Positions 1 through 10,077 of a stretch of DNA of 64,000 bases are shown one piece after another; position 1 is the stretch's first letter; every line of letters starts with the position of its first letter. Where the stretch lies: the NCBI RefSeq assembly GCF_027887165.1, contig NC_077228.1:180053697-180117696 (forward strand), read 5' to 3'. The stretch is from Monodelphis domestica. Its lineage: Eukaryota > Chordata > Mammalia > Didelphimorphia > Didelphidae. Both the position numbers and the translations under genes were made by a program. The notes beneath the pieces were generated by a model that was given only the letters and a program-made list of their open reading frames with translations, was not told the origin of the DNA and ran no database searches.

Positions 1-174
1 CAAGAAACACCTACTTATAAAGTACAGAATAAATTGTTTCAGCTTTCAAAAATATAATTTACATCAAACTTTTAAGGAACACATCCATTTATAGCTTTCA
101 TTTATTATTCTCTCCTAAGGTAGAAGAATGAGAATGTCCTTTGGGGCTGATGTGCTGCAGCAACAGAATGTATC

Positions 175-600
175 TTTTAATGACCAGGCATTTATTTAGC
201 ACCATCTATGTGCCAGGCATTGTGCTAACATTAGAAAAACAAAAAAGGTAAAAATATTTCTTGCTCTCAAGGACCTCACATTCTAATGGGGAAAACCACA
301 CAAAATAGGTACATGCAAGATGTAAAGAGTAGACAGAAGAAAATGTTAGAGATGCTGGAAGCTAGGATGACAGACATCTATATAGAAAATGGGATTTGAG
401 CTGAGTCTTCAAAATCAAGGAGAAACCAAGAGGCAGAGGTAAGAAAGGAGTGCATTCCAGCGATGGGGGGAGCAAGTGAAAATGCAAGGAAGACAGAAGA
501 ACAGACTGACATACAAACAGGCCATGTAGTTGAATCATGTGTGTTTAGGAAGAAGTAAAGTATAAAAAGGCTTAGATACAATGGGGCTAAGGTAAATTTC
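175..600 (-). mobile_element. L2 LINE, 3' part
   Basis: The plus strand reads CTATGTGCCAGGCATTGTGC and then CTCTCAAGGACCTCACATTC, the antisense of the L2 3' end, continuing into L2 ORF2-end antisense sequence. Confidence 0.7.
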
Positions 601-781
601 ATTTAAAAAGCATTAATTTTTCTTTCTTTTCATTTTTTGCTATAATGTCCGTCACATAAGAGGAAACTGCAAAAAAAAAAAGTAATTTTAAAGGCTCATT
701 GCACCAAAAAAAAAAACTTTTGATAAAACCTGACAAGATAAAAAAAAATTAATATGCTACCTGTTTAAAATGTATACTAAA

Positions 782-966
782 GGGGGCAGCTGGGTGGCTC
801 AGTGGATTGAGTCAGGCCTAGAGATGGGAGGTCCTGGATTCAAATCTGGCCTCAGACACTTCCTAGCGGGTTGACCCTGGGCAAGTCATTTAACCCCCAT
901 TGCCTAGCCCTTACCACTCTTCTGCCTTGGTGCCAATTCCAAGATGGAAGGTTAGGGTTTTTTTTA
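782..966 (+). mobile_element. tRNA-derived marsupial SINE
   Basis: Has the box A-like GGCTCAGTGG and box B-like GATTCAAATC, and a TTTTTT end. AAAATGTATACTAAA flanks it at 767-781 and 967-981, an intact 15-bp target duplication. Confidence 0.92.
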
Positions 967-1288
967 AAAATGTATACTAAAAGCCACTAGCAGTATAACC
1001 TGTGATTTTTAAAAAAAAACTCCCAACTAAGGGATTTCCATTATTATCAGAGGGAAATCTGGAAAAGTTATTTACTAACTTTAAATAGGATTAAATTCCA
1101 TCAAATAAAAAAATATACCAACAATGAAAAGTAAAGAACACCAAGAATATTATTTGCTCCCAAATAAGACACATATTCCCCAAATCCTTTAACTTTCACC
1201 TTATGTAGCTGCTGACATATTTCAAAAAAAGCAACTTGTAACTATCCTAGAGAAACTTATCTTCTAATGCTTAAGAAATGCAATATAG

Positions 1289-1673
1289 TACACAGAGACT
1301 AATACACTGTGGTATAATCGAACGTAATGGACTTCTCCATTAGTGGCGGTGTAATGGCCCGGAACAACTTGCAGGGATCCAGGAGAAAAAAACACCATTC
1401 ATAAGCAAAGGATAAACTATGGGAGTAGAAACACCGAGAAAAAGCAACTGCCTGAATACAGAGGTTGAGGGGACATGACAGAGGAGAGACTCTAAATGAA
1501 CACTCTAATGCAAATACTATCAACAAAGCAATGGGTTCAAATCAAGAAAACATCTAATGCCCAGTGGACTTACGCGTCGGCTATGGGGGGTGGGGGGGAG
1601 GAAAAGAAAATGATCTATGTCCTTAACGAATAATGCTTGGAAATGATCAAATAAAATATATTTAAAAAAAAAA
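1289..1673 (+). mobile_element. L1 3' end with 16-bp target duplication
   Basis: A 5'-truncated L1 3' UTR ending in A-rich sequence, flanked by AAGAAATGCAATATAG at 1273-1288 and 1674-1689. CpG sites (such as ACGCGTCGG) persist, which suggests a fairly young copy. Confidence 0.88.
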
Positions 1674-1689
1674 AAGAAATGCAATATAG

Positions 1690-1874
1690 AGGCAGCTAGG
1701 TGGATCAGTGGATAGAGCCAGGCCTAGAGATGGAAGGTCCTTGGTTCAAATCAGGCCTCAGACACTTCCTACTTGTGTGACCTGGGCCAAGTCACTTAAA
1801 CCCAATTGCCTAGCCCTTACTGGTCTTCTGCCTTAGAATAAATACTAAGACAGAGGTAAGGATTTAAAAAAAAA
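1690..1874 (+). mobile_element. tRNA-derived marsupial SINE
   Basis: Same family. It was inserted into the right-hand target duplication of the L1 at 1289; a third copy of the site (AAGAAATGCAGTAT) follows at 1875-1888. Confidence 0.92.
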
Positions 1875-2745
1875 AAGAAATGCAGTATGATATTCAGTAC
1901 AAACTCTTCCCTCTTTCCCAATAAATACACCAGCTGCCAAGGCTTTAGAAAACTAAAATTAAAGGCAATCAATTAATGTAGGTTTCTATAGAGAGGAAGG
2001 ATATAAATAATGTCTCACCAGTTCAGTTCCCATTTACTTAATGAAGTCAGAGTATATAGGCAAAAAAAAAAATACACCTAAAAAACTTACTGTATTTGAA
2101 AAAGGTTGCCTAATTACATATTTTTCTCTTGTAGTTTAAAATGAAGCAATAATAACTACTCCCTATTTGAGAAAACCTGCTAAAAAAAAAAACAGAAAGC
2201 AGCCTGGCAAAAACTAGGGCTACATCAATACATATCTAACTAATCACAGTATATAGGTGAATAAATGGATTAAATGGACATTTTCAATTACAAAAATCTG
2301 AAAGCTTTCATGAAAATAGCTCTGAAGGTTCTATCTTATTATATGCATCAGGCTGGCAAAGATGACAAAAGACAAAATGATAATGTTAGGGGTAAGATCT
2401 GTGTGAAGGCATGAGAACACTATTTTGATAGAGCTATGAATTTAGTGCCAATTTCTGGCAAATTATTTTTTAATATATGGAAGAAATTCGCTAAACCTCT
2501 CTATCAATCACTCATCCTCACTGGTGACCCACAATTTCTTCCTAAGTGTGAGAATAACCCAATTAAATATACTTACGAAATACTTAACAAAATAAATAAA
2601 ATATCGATAATGTTAATGTGGTTTTCCAAGTCAATATGTAGCCCACTGGAATACTTTTATACAGTCAGGTGGCCCCATTTCTATTTGAGTTGGACCCACT
2701 GCACTAAACTATGTATCACTTGGCACAACTAATACCACTAGGAAG

Positions 2746-2777
2746 TATATATATATTATATATATATTTATATATAC
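2746..2777. repeat. (TA)n-rich tract
   Basis: Imperfect TA repeats with TTA and TTTA breaks. Confidence 0.85.
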
Positions 2778-2914
2778 ACCAGTGAGGTGAGTGACAAAAG
2801 GAAAAATTTCCATATGTCAGGGATGTATAGTAGCAGTTTTACTAATATCGAAGAAGTAGAAGGAAATTGTCCATTAAGTCCAATTAGACTGAAATGGCTA
2901 GAAAATGCAATATT

Positions 2915-3160
2915 TGTTTAGTCATTTTCAGTCACATCCTACTCTTCAGGACCCCACTTGGGATTTTCTTGGCAAAGTTACTGGAATAGTTTGCCATTTT
3001 CTTCTCTAGCTCATTTTAGAGATGAGGAAACTGAGGCAAACAGGATCAAATGACTTGTCCAGAGTCATATAGCTTGTAAGGCCAGATCTGAATTTAGGAC
3101 GATGAGTGTTCCTGACTTCAGGCCCAGCACTCCACTCTTCCACCTAGCTACCCCAAGGAA
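2915..3160. mobile_element. RTE-tail SINE
   Basis: Contains CTACTCTTCAGGACCCCAC and GGAATAGTTTGCCATTTTC, close to the BovB/RTE 3' end, followed by a MIR-like part (GATGAGGAAACTGAGGCAAA). This fits marsupial SINEs mobilised by RTE. Confidence 0.7.
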
Positions 3161-3629
3161 ATGTTAGTACACCATGACAAATGACAAAAAAGAAAATCTC
3201 ACAAAATTGTAAAAATATGTATGAACTGATACAGAGCATACAGAAGAGAACAATTTACCCAACACCAATAATGTAACAAAAAATATTAAGACATCAGAAC
3301 TCTGCAATCAATGCAGTGCCCAATTGCGACTTCAAAGAACTTCAAGGCAAGTTTGCTTCCTGCCTAGGCAAAAAGGTGGTGGAAAATAGGTGTAGAATAA
3401 GACATACATTTTCAAATATAATTATCATGTTCATTAACTTTTCTGGCTGTACTTGTTATACACAGGAAGGTTCTATTTTGAGGGTAAAGGGAAGACTGGG
3501 AAATGACAGTGAAATTTTTAAAAAAAGGGTAAAAGCATCTATAAAACATAAAAATACATTTAATTTGGCAGGTTTCTAGGGATGCTTATTTATGCTGAAA
3601 AAGTTATCAAATAAGTCTGACTCATCAGC

Positions 3630-4299
3630 ATTACTATCTTTATTCAGGTCTACCATCAAAGATTAAGAAGATCCTGTCAGAGTCATTTCATGGCACAAAT
3701 GTCTAAAAATACAGATGTATGTTAATATTTTAGACTAATATGATTTCAATAAATTTCAATGCTTGTTTTAAAAACTGGTCCATCTTTGGCCCAATAATAT
3801 AATGGTCTAAAAAAACAAACAGAAAAAAGCCTTAATAGATACAATAATATTTGATAAATGAGTTTTTTAATTTAAGAAGCCAAATCATCTTTCACTCTTA
3901 TCAAATTAATCTTATCAAATATTACTCTATTTTGATGAAATTTTCAATAACTACCTCTCAATGAAAATCCCAATCCAAACATCTATCTTATCCAACACCA
4001 AGACTATCTTTCATCTTTCAACATTTTGGGGATGCAAGTTCAAGTACAGAAGATAATGTTTTAATATAGAACACTGAAACACAAAGGAAATAAGAGGGAT
4101 CAACAGTAATAACTGTATCTTTCTTGTTCCTTTTGAGAACATCCAATTTTTATTAGGAAGGTGAAATGTATTCCCAATAAATAGTAACAATATTCCCAAA
4201 TAACGGAACAATTAGTGTCCAGATGTTAACCCCTGTAATTAAAAGCCATATTGAGCTGGAAAAGCAGTTCAAGCATAGGACTGATCTGTCTGGAAAACA
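3630..4299 (-). other. SMG8: SMG8 3' UTR and candidate poly(A) signals
   Basis: Reading the minus strand after the stop, AATAAA hexamers occur at 4149-4154 and again near 3638. Either could end the transcript. No transcript evidence is available, so the end is a guess. The stretch contains no SINE or LINE that I recognise. Confidence 0.35.
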
Positions 4300-4497
4300 C
4301 TATTGTGTAACTGCTTTAAGAACACCACGGAGGACCTTGTAGCTCATCAACTGCACATTTTCCTTGGGAGGAAAACAAGGTCCACGCTCAGTCACATAAG
4401 CATAAGGGAACCGTAGTACCCAGAGTCCATCTGGTGGGAGAGTGATTTCCTGCTTCTCAGGATAGAATACTGGACAAGGTGGTGGGCCTGGTTGAAC
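4300..4497 (-). CDS. SMG8: SMG8 coding exon 4 with stop
   Basis: 198 nt including the TAG stop at 4300-4302. It encodes VQPGPPPCPVFYPEKQ through WVLRFPYAYVTERGPC to VLKAVTQ, nearly the same as human. It is too short and lacks a start codon, so it is recognised by similarity and the cccag acceptor. Confidence 0.95.
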   Translation of the reverse strand, partial: VQPGPPPCPVFYPEKQEITLPPDGLWVLRFPYAYVTERGPCFPPKENVQLMSYKVLRGVLKAVTQ

Positions 4498-7400
4498 CTG
4501 GGGAAATGTAAAGAAAAAAAAAATGTTTTATATCTCTCTCAAAAAAAAAAGGGCATTTAACAATCAGTAATAACACCCTAAAGAGTTAATCATTGGGCTT
4601 GAATAACATGACTATGCAGATATGTTTGCATCTCTTAAAATTATACCATATCTAACCTTTTATAATAATAATAAGTTTATAATAAGTCTTTCTGGCCTAT
4701 TTGGTCTACAATAAATTTCGAGTAGCAATAAGTATATAGTCTTTGACTAGAGATTTAAAATGAAAATCCCAATTCCTGAATTAATTGCCATATTTTAATA
4801 GCATTGGTTGGGAAAACCAATACACTTTACTTCTTTTCAGAAATCAATGCTGTCTCAAAAAATTAGTTTTGCCCCACATTGTAGAATACACATTCAGTAA
4901 CTCATTGCTCAGTGAATTTCTTTCAACATATGTTTTAATAACAAAATATTTGCTTGTGTGAACAAAACACACATCAGTGTCCTTTTTTTCCCCCTCCCTT
5001 ACCTGAGGCGTTAGTATTATCTGTAAAGGCGCATCAGGAACCACAATAAAAAGCCTCATAAGTTGAGCATAATGCGGTTTTAGTCCTCGACCCTGAGATG
5101 ATGACAGAATATATAAGGGCATATCACTATTGAGGGCTTTGATTGCGGATTCCTTTGGCCCACTTCCCATTACTTTCATCACTTTGTCAGGGCCAGAGCA
5201 CATGAACCTCCGACCACGAGAGTCTTCATACTCAAATCCCACAAAAGCTCGGGCTATGTCATCTCGCCTCCTTCCTCTTCCCATGACAACTGAACTTCTC
5301 TTTCCAGGAACAGCCTTATTTGGAGCTGGCCAAGAGTTTGTGTCCAAGTCTCCCTCATCCTCAGATCTGGTCCTGATGACAATGTCCCAGGGCATAAGAT
5401 AATTTGTTCCTGGAATGAAACCTTGTTGGTCTAAGCCAGTATGAAAGTTATAAGACTTAGCAGGGCCTAGTTTGACCAAAGACCAGCTGGAAAATTTGGG
5501 TAAAAGACCTTTAGGGCAATTTGAATGTAGCATGCCTGGGAGATATTCAACAGTGGATGCCTGGCGATCAACCAAGTTTGGACGTTTCTCAGTTTTTACT
5601 TCCCCTTGTCCATGAGCTTCAGGGTTGTCTCCTCCTGCTTGTGGATCCGCTGGATAGGTGCCTAAGCTGTCAGTGGACTGACCAAGACTCAATGCTAAAC
5701 TCAGGCTTGTGCTATCTCCTTGGGTTTGAGGCTCTTTTTCTTTAAGTTTCTCAGCATCTGTATCTGGAGGGGCAGGTGATGATTCATTTTTGGCAGGAGC
5801 AGGATCAGGGGTACTTGGCTCAAATATTGGGAAATTGATATGATCCAGTTTTCCACAGCATTTCTCTTCTAGAAGCTATGAAAAATTCAATATAATTAAT
5901 CTTTATTTCAGGGAACCTACTCTCCACGCCTAAAAACAGTATCAAAATACATCACTTAAGCCAAATAACCAACCACCTTTATTTCATATTCATGTAAACC
6001 CATGTCAAATCATAATCAGCGCTTTTTACTGTAACCATACATAACTCTACCAATCATAGTTATATTTCCCAGAGTAGGAATTTTTTATGGAGGAAGTAAC
6101 TGAAAACCTGGTATTAAACTTCACATTCAAAGTGATCTGTGATCTAATCAATTCCCTCCAAACATGCAGACTGAAACACATCCATGCCTGACCATCTTGT
6201 GTGACTCTTGTCCTCTCATGATACATTTTTAAAAATTAAAATTATATTACTAGCTTTTGTTTTAACATCATCTGAATTTTCCCCCATATTCTTCTGCATC
6301 TTAGAGCCATCTCTTTTAACATGGCATTTGCAAGGTGGGGGGAGGGAAGGAGGAGAAAAAAACTCAGCAAAACCAATTATTATTTAGAAAAAAATCCAGC
6401 ATTATATGCAATGTTCCATACCCTGGGAACCCTGACCTCTGCAAAGAAGTAACCCAAGATAATTTACATTCTGACATGTTATTTTAAATCTAAATTGCTA
6501 AAAGGCTATATTATAATTCAATGTTAATTTTTTAATAAAGCAATTAATCAACTATTCTTCAGTTATCTTAGAAAACAAAGAATAATGAACATTAAGTAAC
6601 TACCTGATAAAAGTCATAATTTGCAGCTTTGATATCGAAGGGGTCATCTCGAGGCGCTTGCTTTCTTCCACAGTTACAGGCACCAGTGGATCGAGCTCTG
6701 CTGTTGTGGTACAAGACAGGAGGATTTCTATCAGCTTCCGGCTTTTCTCCTGTGAAGGACCAATGAGCATGATTTACTTCACAAATACTAAGAGAAAAAG
6801 TCAACCTTAACTTACATTCTACTTTTCCAACCCCATAATTTCTCTGAAAAATTCTCCAAGAGAGTGAGAAGTCTAAAGTATAGAGAAGAAACTGAAAAAA
6901 TGGTAACAAAAAAAAAAATTTTTTTAAACTTTATAAAGACCTATGGATTCTTGTAAGTCTTCCCTCCTGCTTCCCAAAGTCATAATGACCAAACATATAG
7001 CATAAAGCCTTGTTAGAAGTCTGTACTTAATAAATATCTTTTAGTGATTACACCTGGCTGTAATCAAATCAGGCTAAAGTTAAATAAGCCCTTTTCAATA
7101 ACTACCCGGTTAATAGGAAGTTTAAAAAATTTAATTACATTTCCTGGTTATTATTTGCTATTCCACTGGTATTCATTTAGGTATCCAACAGTGCATAAGA
7201 TTAGTTTCTCATGTTTTAATTTTTGGTGAAAATTATTAATGGACATGCTAGGCTTTGTTTAAAAAAAAAAACCAAAACCTGCCTCTTTCTAAATATGCAA
7301 GATTCTCTCTGAAGGAAAACAAAAACTCTGATGAAACAAAATGACTCCAGTGCAGTTACGAAAAATTCAGCTACCTGATTTAGGTAGTGAGTGAAATTTA

Positions 7401-9097
7401 TGCACACAATGCTGATCTGTTAAGCTCCTCTCCTCACAAAGTTGGTGACCATTGCTCCAAAATTTGTAGCAGTCCTCATGCAACTGCATGGCATACTTGT
7501 GAAAGGCAGGGCCCCGGGCATGTTGGCTATATACCCGAAGAGCCTGAGCAAGCTGATTCTTATGGACAGTCATTGTGTAATTATGGGGCAAATTGGACTG
7601 GTAGGCACTGTGAGCCATGGGCAATGCTTTCTGACAACGGTTTTCTGAAAACTTTGTGTCAATATCCAAAAACCCCTCCAGAACTTTGATACTGCTTAAA
7701 ATCTTGTTGGTTATTTCTCCTGTGGGAGAAGCAGGATCTTCTTCTTTCCCATCAATGGCTACTTCATATAATTTTGAAGCAGCTGCAATCCACTTCTGAT
7801 AGGTAGGAAGTTCAAAGTGGGAAGGCTGTGGGTTCCTGCCCACACTGTCATCAAAACCTTTCTTGCTTAGTACCAGCTCAACATGCTGCCACAGAAACTC
7901 TCGAAGGGTGAAATCCACAAGCTGGCCTGAAGAAGAGCTGGAGCTGCTGCTGTTCTCTATATGGAAGGAAAGCTGTTGCCGGCTGTGCTGCCTCATCACC
8001 TGGTATCGCCTAGGTCCAGCAAGGGGTGCGGGGACCAAGAGGGACTCCGAGTCTTTCACAGTGCAGTGGCTTCGGAGCTGGTCCAGCAACATACCTACTG
8101 GATCTTCCTCCTGCCCTCCAGGGACAATGTATACAAAAGCCTGGTTGGCAGGAACAGTGAAGAGACAGTTGATACTCTGATTGGTCAGGACACGACTCTT
8201 CCGGAAGATGCGATATATCTGGTCTTCTAAGGCATGCTGGAGCCTCCTTTTTGGAGAGTGCTTCTTGGGCTTATCTGGATGAGCTGGGTCTTGGTTCCGG
8301 GGAGGGTCCACCTTGAGTGCCCCATTAAGTTGAAAGAGAAAAAGGAGTCTGGGTGGGCAAGGCCGACAGTTTAGCTTCCAGTCTTTGCCCACTGGGCAGT
8401 CCTTGATGGCAGTCTTGAGAAGGGGCAGCACCTTCTGCCTCAGCCCATCTAGAGCTCGGAAGACCCGGTCGTAAGTGATATCAAAGGAGCAGGTGGGGTG
8501 GACCAAGAGCAGGATGTGACAGACAGAGAAGAGGTAGAGGAGGCTGAGGCACTGCAACTTCTCTTGGTGCTTCCAGAACTCGTGGGCTTCGGCGTGAGGC
8601 AGAGAGGAGAGGCCCCCACCGACCTCTCCGCTCTGCAGGGCCCGGCAGGCTCGAAGCAACTGCGAGTTGTCACAGATGGACGTGAGCAGCAGGTAAAGGA
8701 CTTTGCTTTCCTGGTTGTAGTAGGCCTGGAGGAGGCTGTAATCCTGGGAGGTTGGGTCTTCCTTGGTCGTTTCTGGGGCTGCCGCGCTCGCCCGCGCCGA
8801 CTCCCCGCCGCCGGCCCCGGCGTCCCCGGCTCCGCCGGCCTCCCCGACGGCTCCGGCCTCGGCGCCCGACCCTGGCCCTGGTTCCGCCGGGTCCTGGCAG
8901 CGAAACAAGGGGAAGACCTGGCGATCGCACACGGTGTTCACCAGCGAGAACTTCTCAGAGCTGAGTCGCAAGGCAGTCTTGCCGAAGATTCCCACCACGC
9001 AGATCTCATCCTCCCGCCACGGCGGCTCCGCCCCACCCGTCCCTCCGCCGCCGCTGCCGCCGCCGCTGCCGCCGCCGCCGCTGCCGCCGCTGCTGCT

Positions 9098-9145
<48 letters not shown>

Positions 9146-9235
9146 CTCCGCCGGCGACCCTGCGGGGCTCGCAGCGCCGGCCCCTGCCGCCGCCGCCCCA
9201 AGCAGCAGCTCCCGCAGGCTGACCGGGCCCGCCAT
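4300..9235 (-). CDS. SMG8: SMG8, nonsense-mediated mRNA decay factor (complete, 4 exons)
   Basis: The four exons join in frame to 3078 nt (1025 aa plus stop); human SMG8 is 991 aa as I recall it. The product starts MAGPVSLRELLLG and ends with VLRGVLKAVTQ, both as in human. SMG8 joins SMG9 and the PI3K-like kinase SMG1 in the SMG1C complex and restrains phosphorylation of UPF1 in nonsense-mediated decay. From family knowledge, the N-terminal part (after the Gly tract, starting PPWREDEICVVGIFGKTALR) is the G-like domain that pairs with SMG9, and the C-terminal third is the kinase-inhibitory region. The extra length lies mostly in an expanded Gly/Ser stretch near residues 31-70. All three introns are GT-AG and short (505-728 bp). 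The start is the only ATG in the CpG-rich leader that gives the conserved N-terminus. No coding damage is seen. Confidence 0.97.
5003..5875 (-). CDS. SMG8: SMG8 coding exon 3
   Basis: 873 nt, 291 codons, phase 0 at both ends. It begins LLEEKCCGKLDHINFP and ends at PLQIILTPQ, with donor gtaagg. It includes the well conserved block around SSWSLVKLGPAKSYNFHTGL and RRRDDIARAFVGFEYEDSRG. A downstream in-frame read-through into the intron gives no family match and is not coding. Confidence 0.95.
6604..6749 (-). CDS. SMG8: SMG8 coding exon 2
   Basis: 146 nt encoding EKPEADRNPPVLYHNSRARS through the Cys-containing CNCGRK segment to ANYDFYQ. The acceptor is cttcacag and the donor is CAG/gtagtt. Phases match exon 1 (one base carried over) and exon 3 (phase 0). 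Confidence 0.95.
7375..9235 (-). CDS. SMG8: SMG8 coding exon 1
   Basis: 1861 nt encoding residues 1-620 plus one base. It holds the Gly-rich leader, the G-like domain and the helical middle. The exon ends at TCAG followed by gtagct. The open frame runs a few codons past this point into the intron, so the frame alone would place the end wrongly. Similarity to human (KFHSLPKSG then EKPEAD) fixes the splice. Confidence 0.95.
9034..9146. repeat. GCC/GCT trinucleotide repeat encoding the SMG8 Gly/Ser tract
   Basis: A near-continuous run of CCG, CTG and CCA triplets, read on the minus strand as Gly with some Ser codons. It starts with sixteen straight Gly, then GSG-type spacers. Other frames of this repeat give spurious poly-Ala and poly-Pro open frames on both strands. 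Confidence 0.9.
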
Positions 9236-9340
9236 GATGCCGCGCCGCTCACCCGCTCCTTCCGGTCCCGGTCCGTCTTGGACACTCTTCCGACACGCAG
9301 AGCGTTGTCAACCCAACTTCCGGTCCCTCTTTAATAGACC
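9236..9340 (-). promoter_or_regulatory. SMG8: SMG8 CpG-island promoter with ETS-type sites
   Basis: The leader and exon 1 form a CpG-rich block (about 8750-9300). Two ETS-like CTTCCGG motifs lie just upstream of the start (near 9257 and 9317). No TATA box is seen. This suits a TATA-less housekeeping promoter; the start site is not mapped. Confidence 0.6.
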
Positions 9341-9604
9341 TCCCCTAGGGTTGCCCCTTTCCCACTTTTTTTTTTTTTAATAATAGCCTGTCTTTGCTGA
9401 GGATTTCATCCTCTTTTCATTCTTCCTTCTGCTCGAGGCTTAATCTCACTTGAGGAACCCTGTTTTCCCCCTGAAGTGCTGGGAATGTGTCTGTGACCAT
9501 TCATTCCCAGGGAGTTTGTCTTAATCTCTATCCTAAGCCAAGGATAATCAACCTTTGGAAAAGATGATGATAATGGAATGTTTTTAGGTTTACCAAGAAC
9601 TACG

Positions 9605-9950
9605 AATATTATAATAATAGCTAACATTTAAATGATGCTTATAAATGCCAGGCACCGTTAAGCGCTTTACAAATGTCATCCCATTTTATTCCCCCAACAC
9701 CATGGGAGGTGAGTGCTATTATTATATCCTTTTTAGAGATAAGGAAACTGAGGCAAACCGACATTAACTGACTTACCCAGGGTCACACAGCTAGTAAATG
9801 TCTGAGGTTAGATTTGAAGGCAGGTCTTCCTGATACCAGGCCCAAACCTCTCTATACATAGCAACTCGGTGAGGTAGGTTATACCCATTTGGTAGATGAG
9901 GAAACTTAGGCTCAAAGCGGCAGTGACTTTATCCCCAGGCACACAGGTAG
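9605..9950 (-). mobile_element. MIR-type SINE relics (two)
   Basis: GAGATAAGGAAACTGAGGC and CAGGGTCACACAGCTAGTAA mark a long MIR copy to about 9870. A second shorter one follows with GATGAGGAAACTTAGGCTC. Confidence 0.75.
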
Positions 9951-10040
9951 CCTCAATAAAGTCAATAAACATATTAAGCACCTACTATGTGCCTACTGTG
10001 TCAAGCACTAGATAGTTTCCTAGGTATGGCACTGAATAAG
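9951..10040 (-). mobile_element. L2 3' end fragment
   Basis: AAGCACCTACTATGTGCCTA is the antisense of the L2 3' end. Confidence 0.6.
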
Positions 10041-10077
10041 TAAATTAGTTTAGGTAGGATTGTCCTTTTTATTATAT

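Noticed and set aside
8498-9380. Open frames of 278 and 205 codons on the plus strand across SMG8 exon 1, rich in poly-Ala or poly-Pro
   Set aside because: They are other frames of the GCC/GCT repeat and GC-rich exon; the minus-strand frame matches SMG8.
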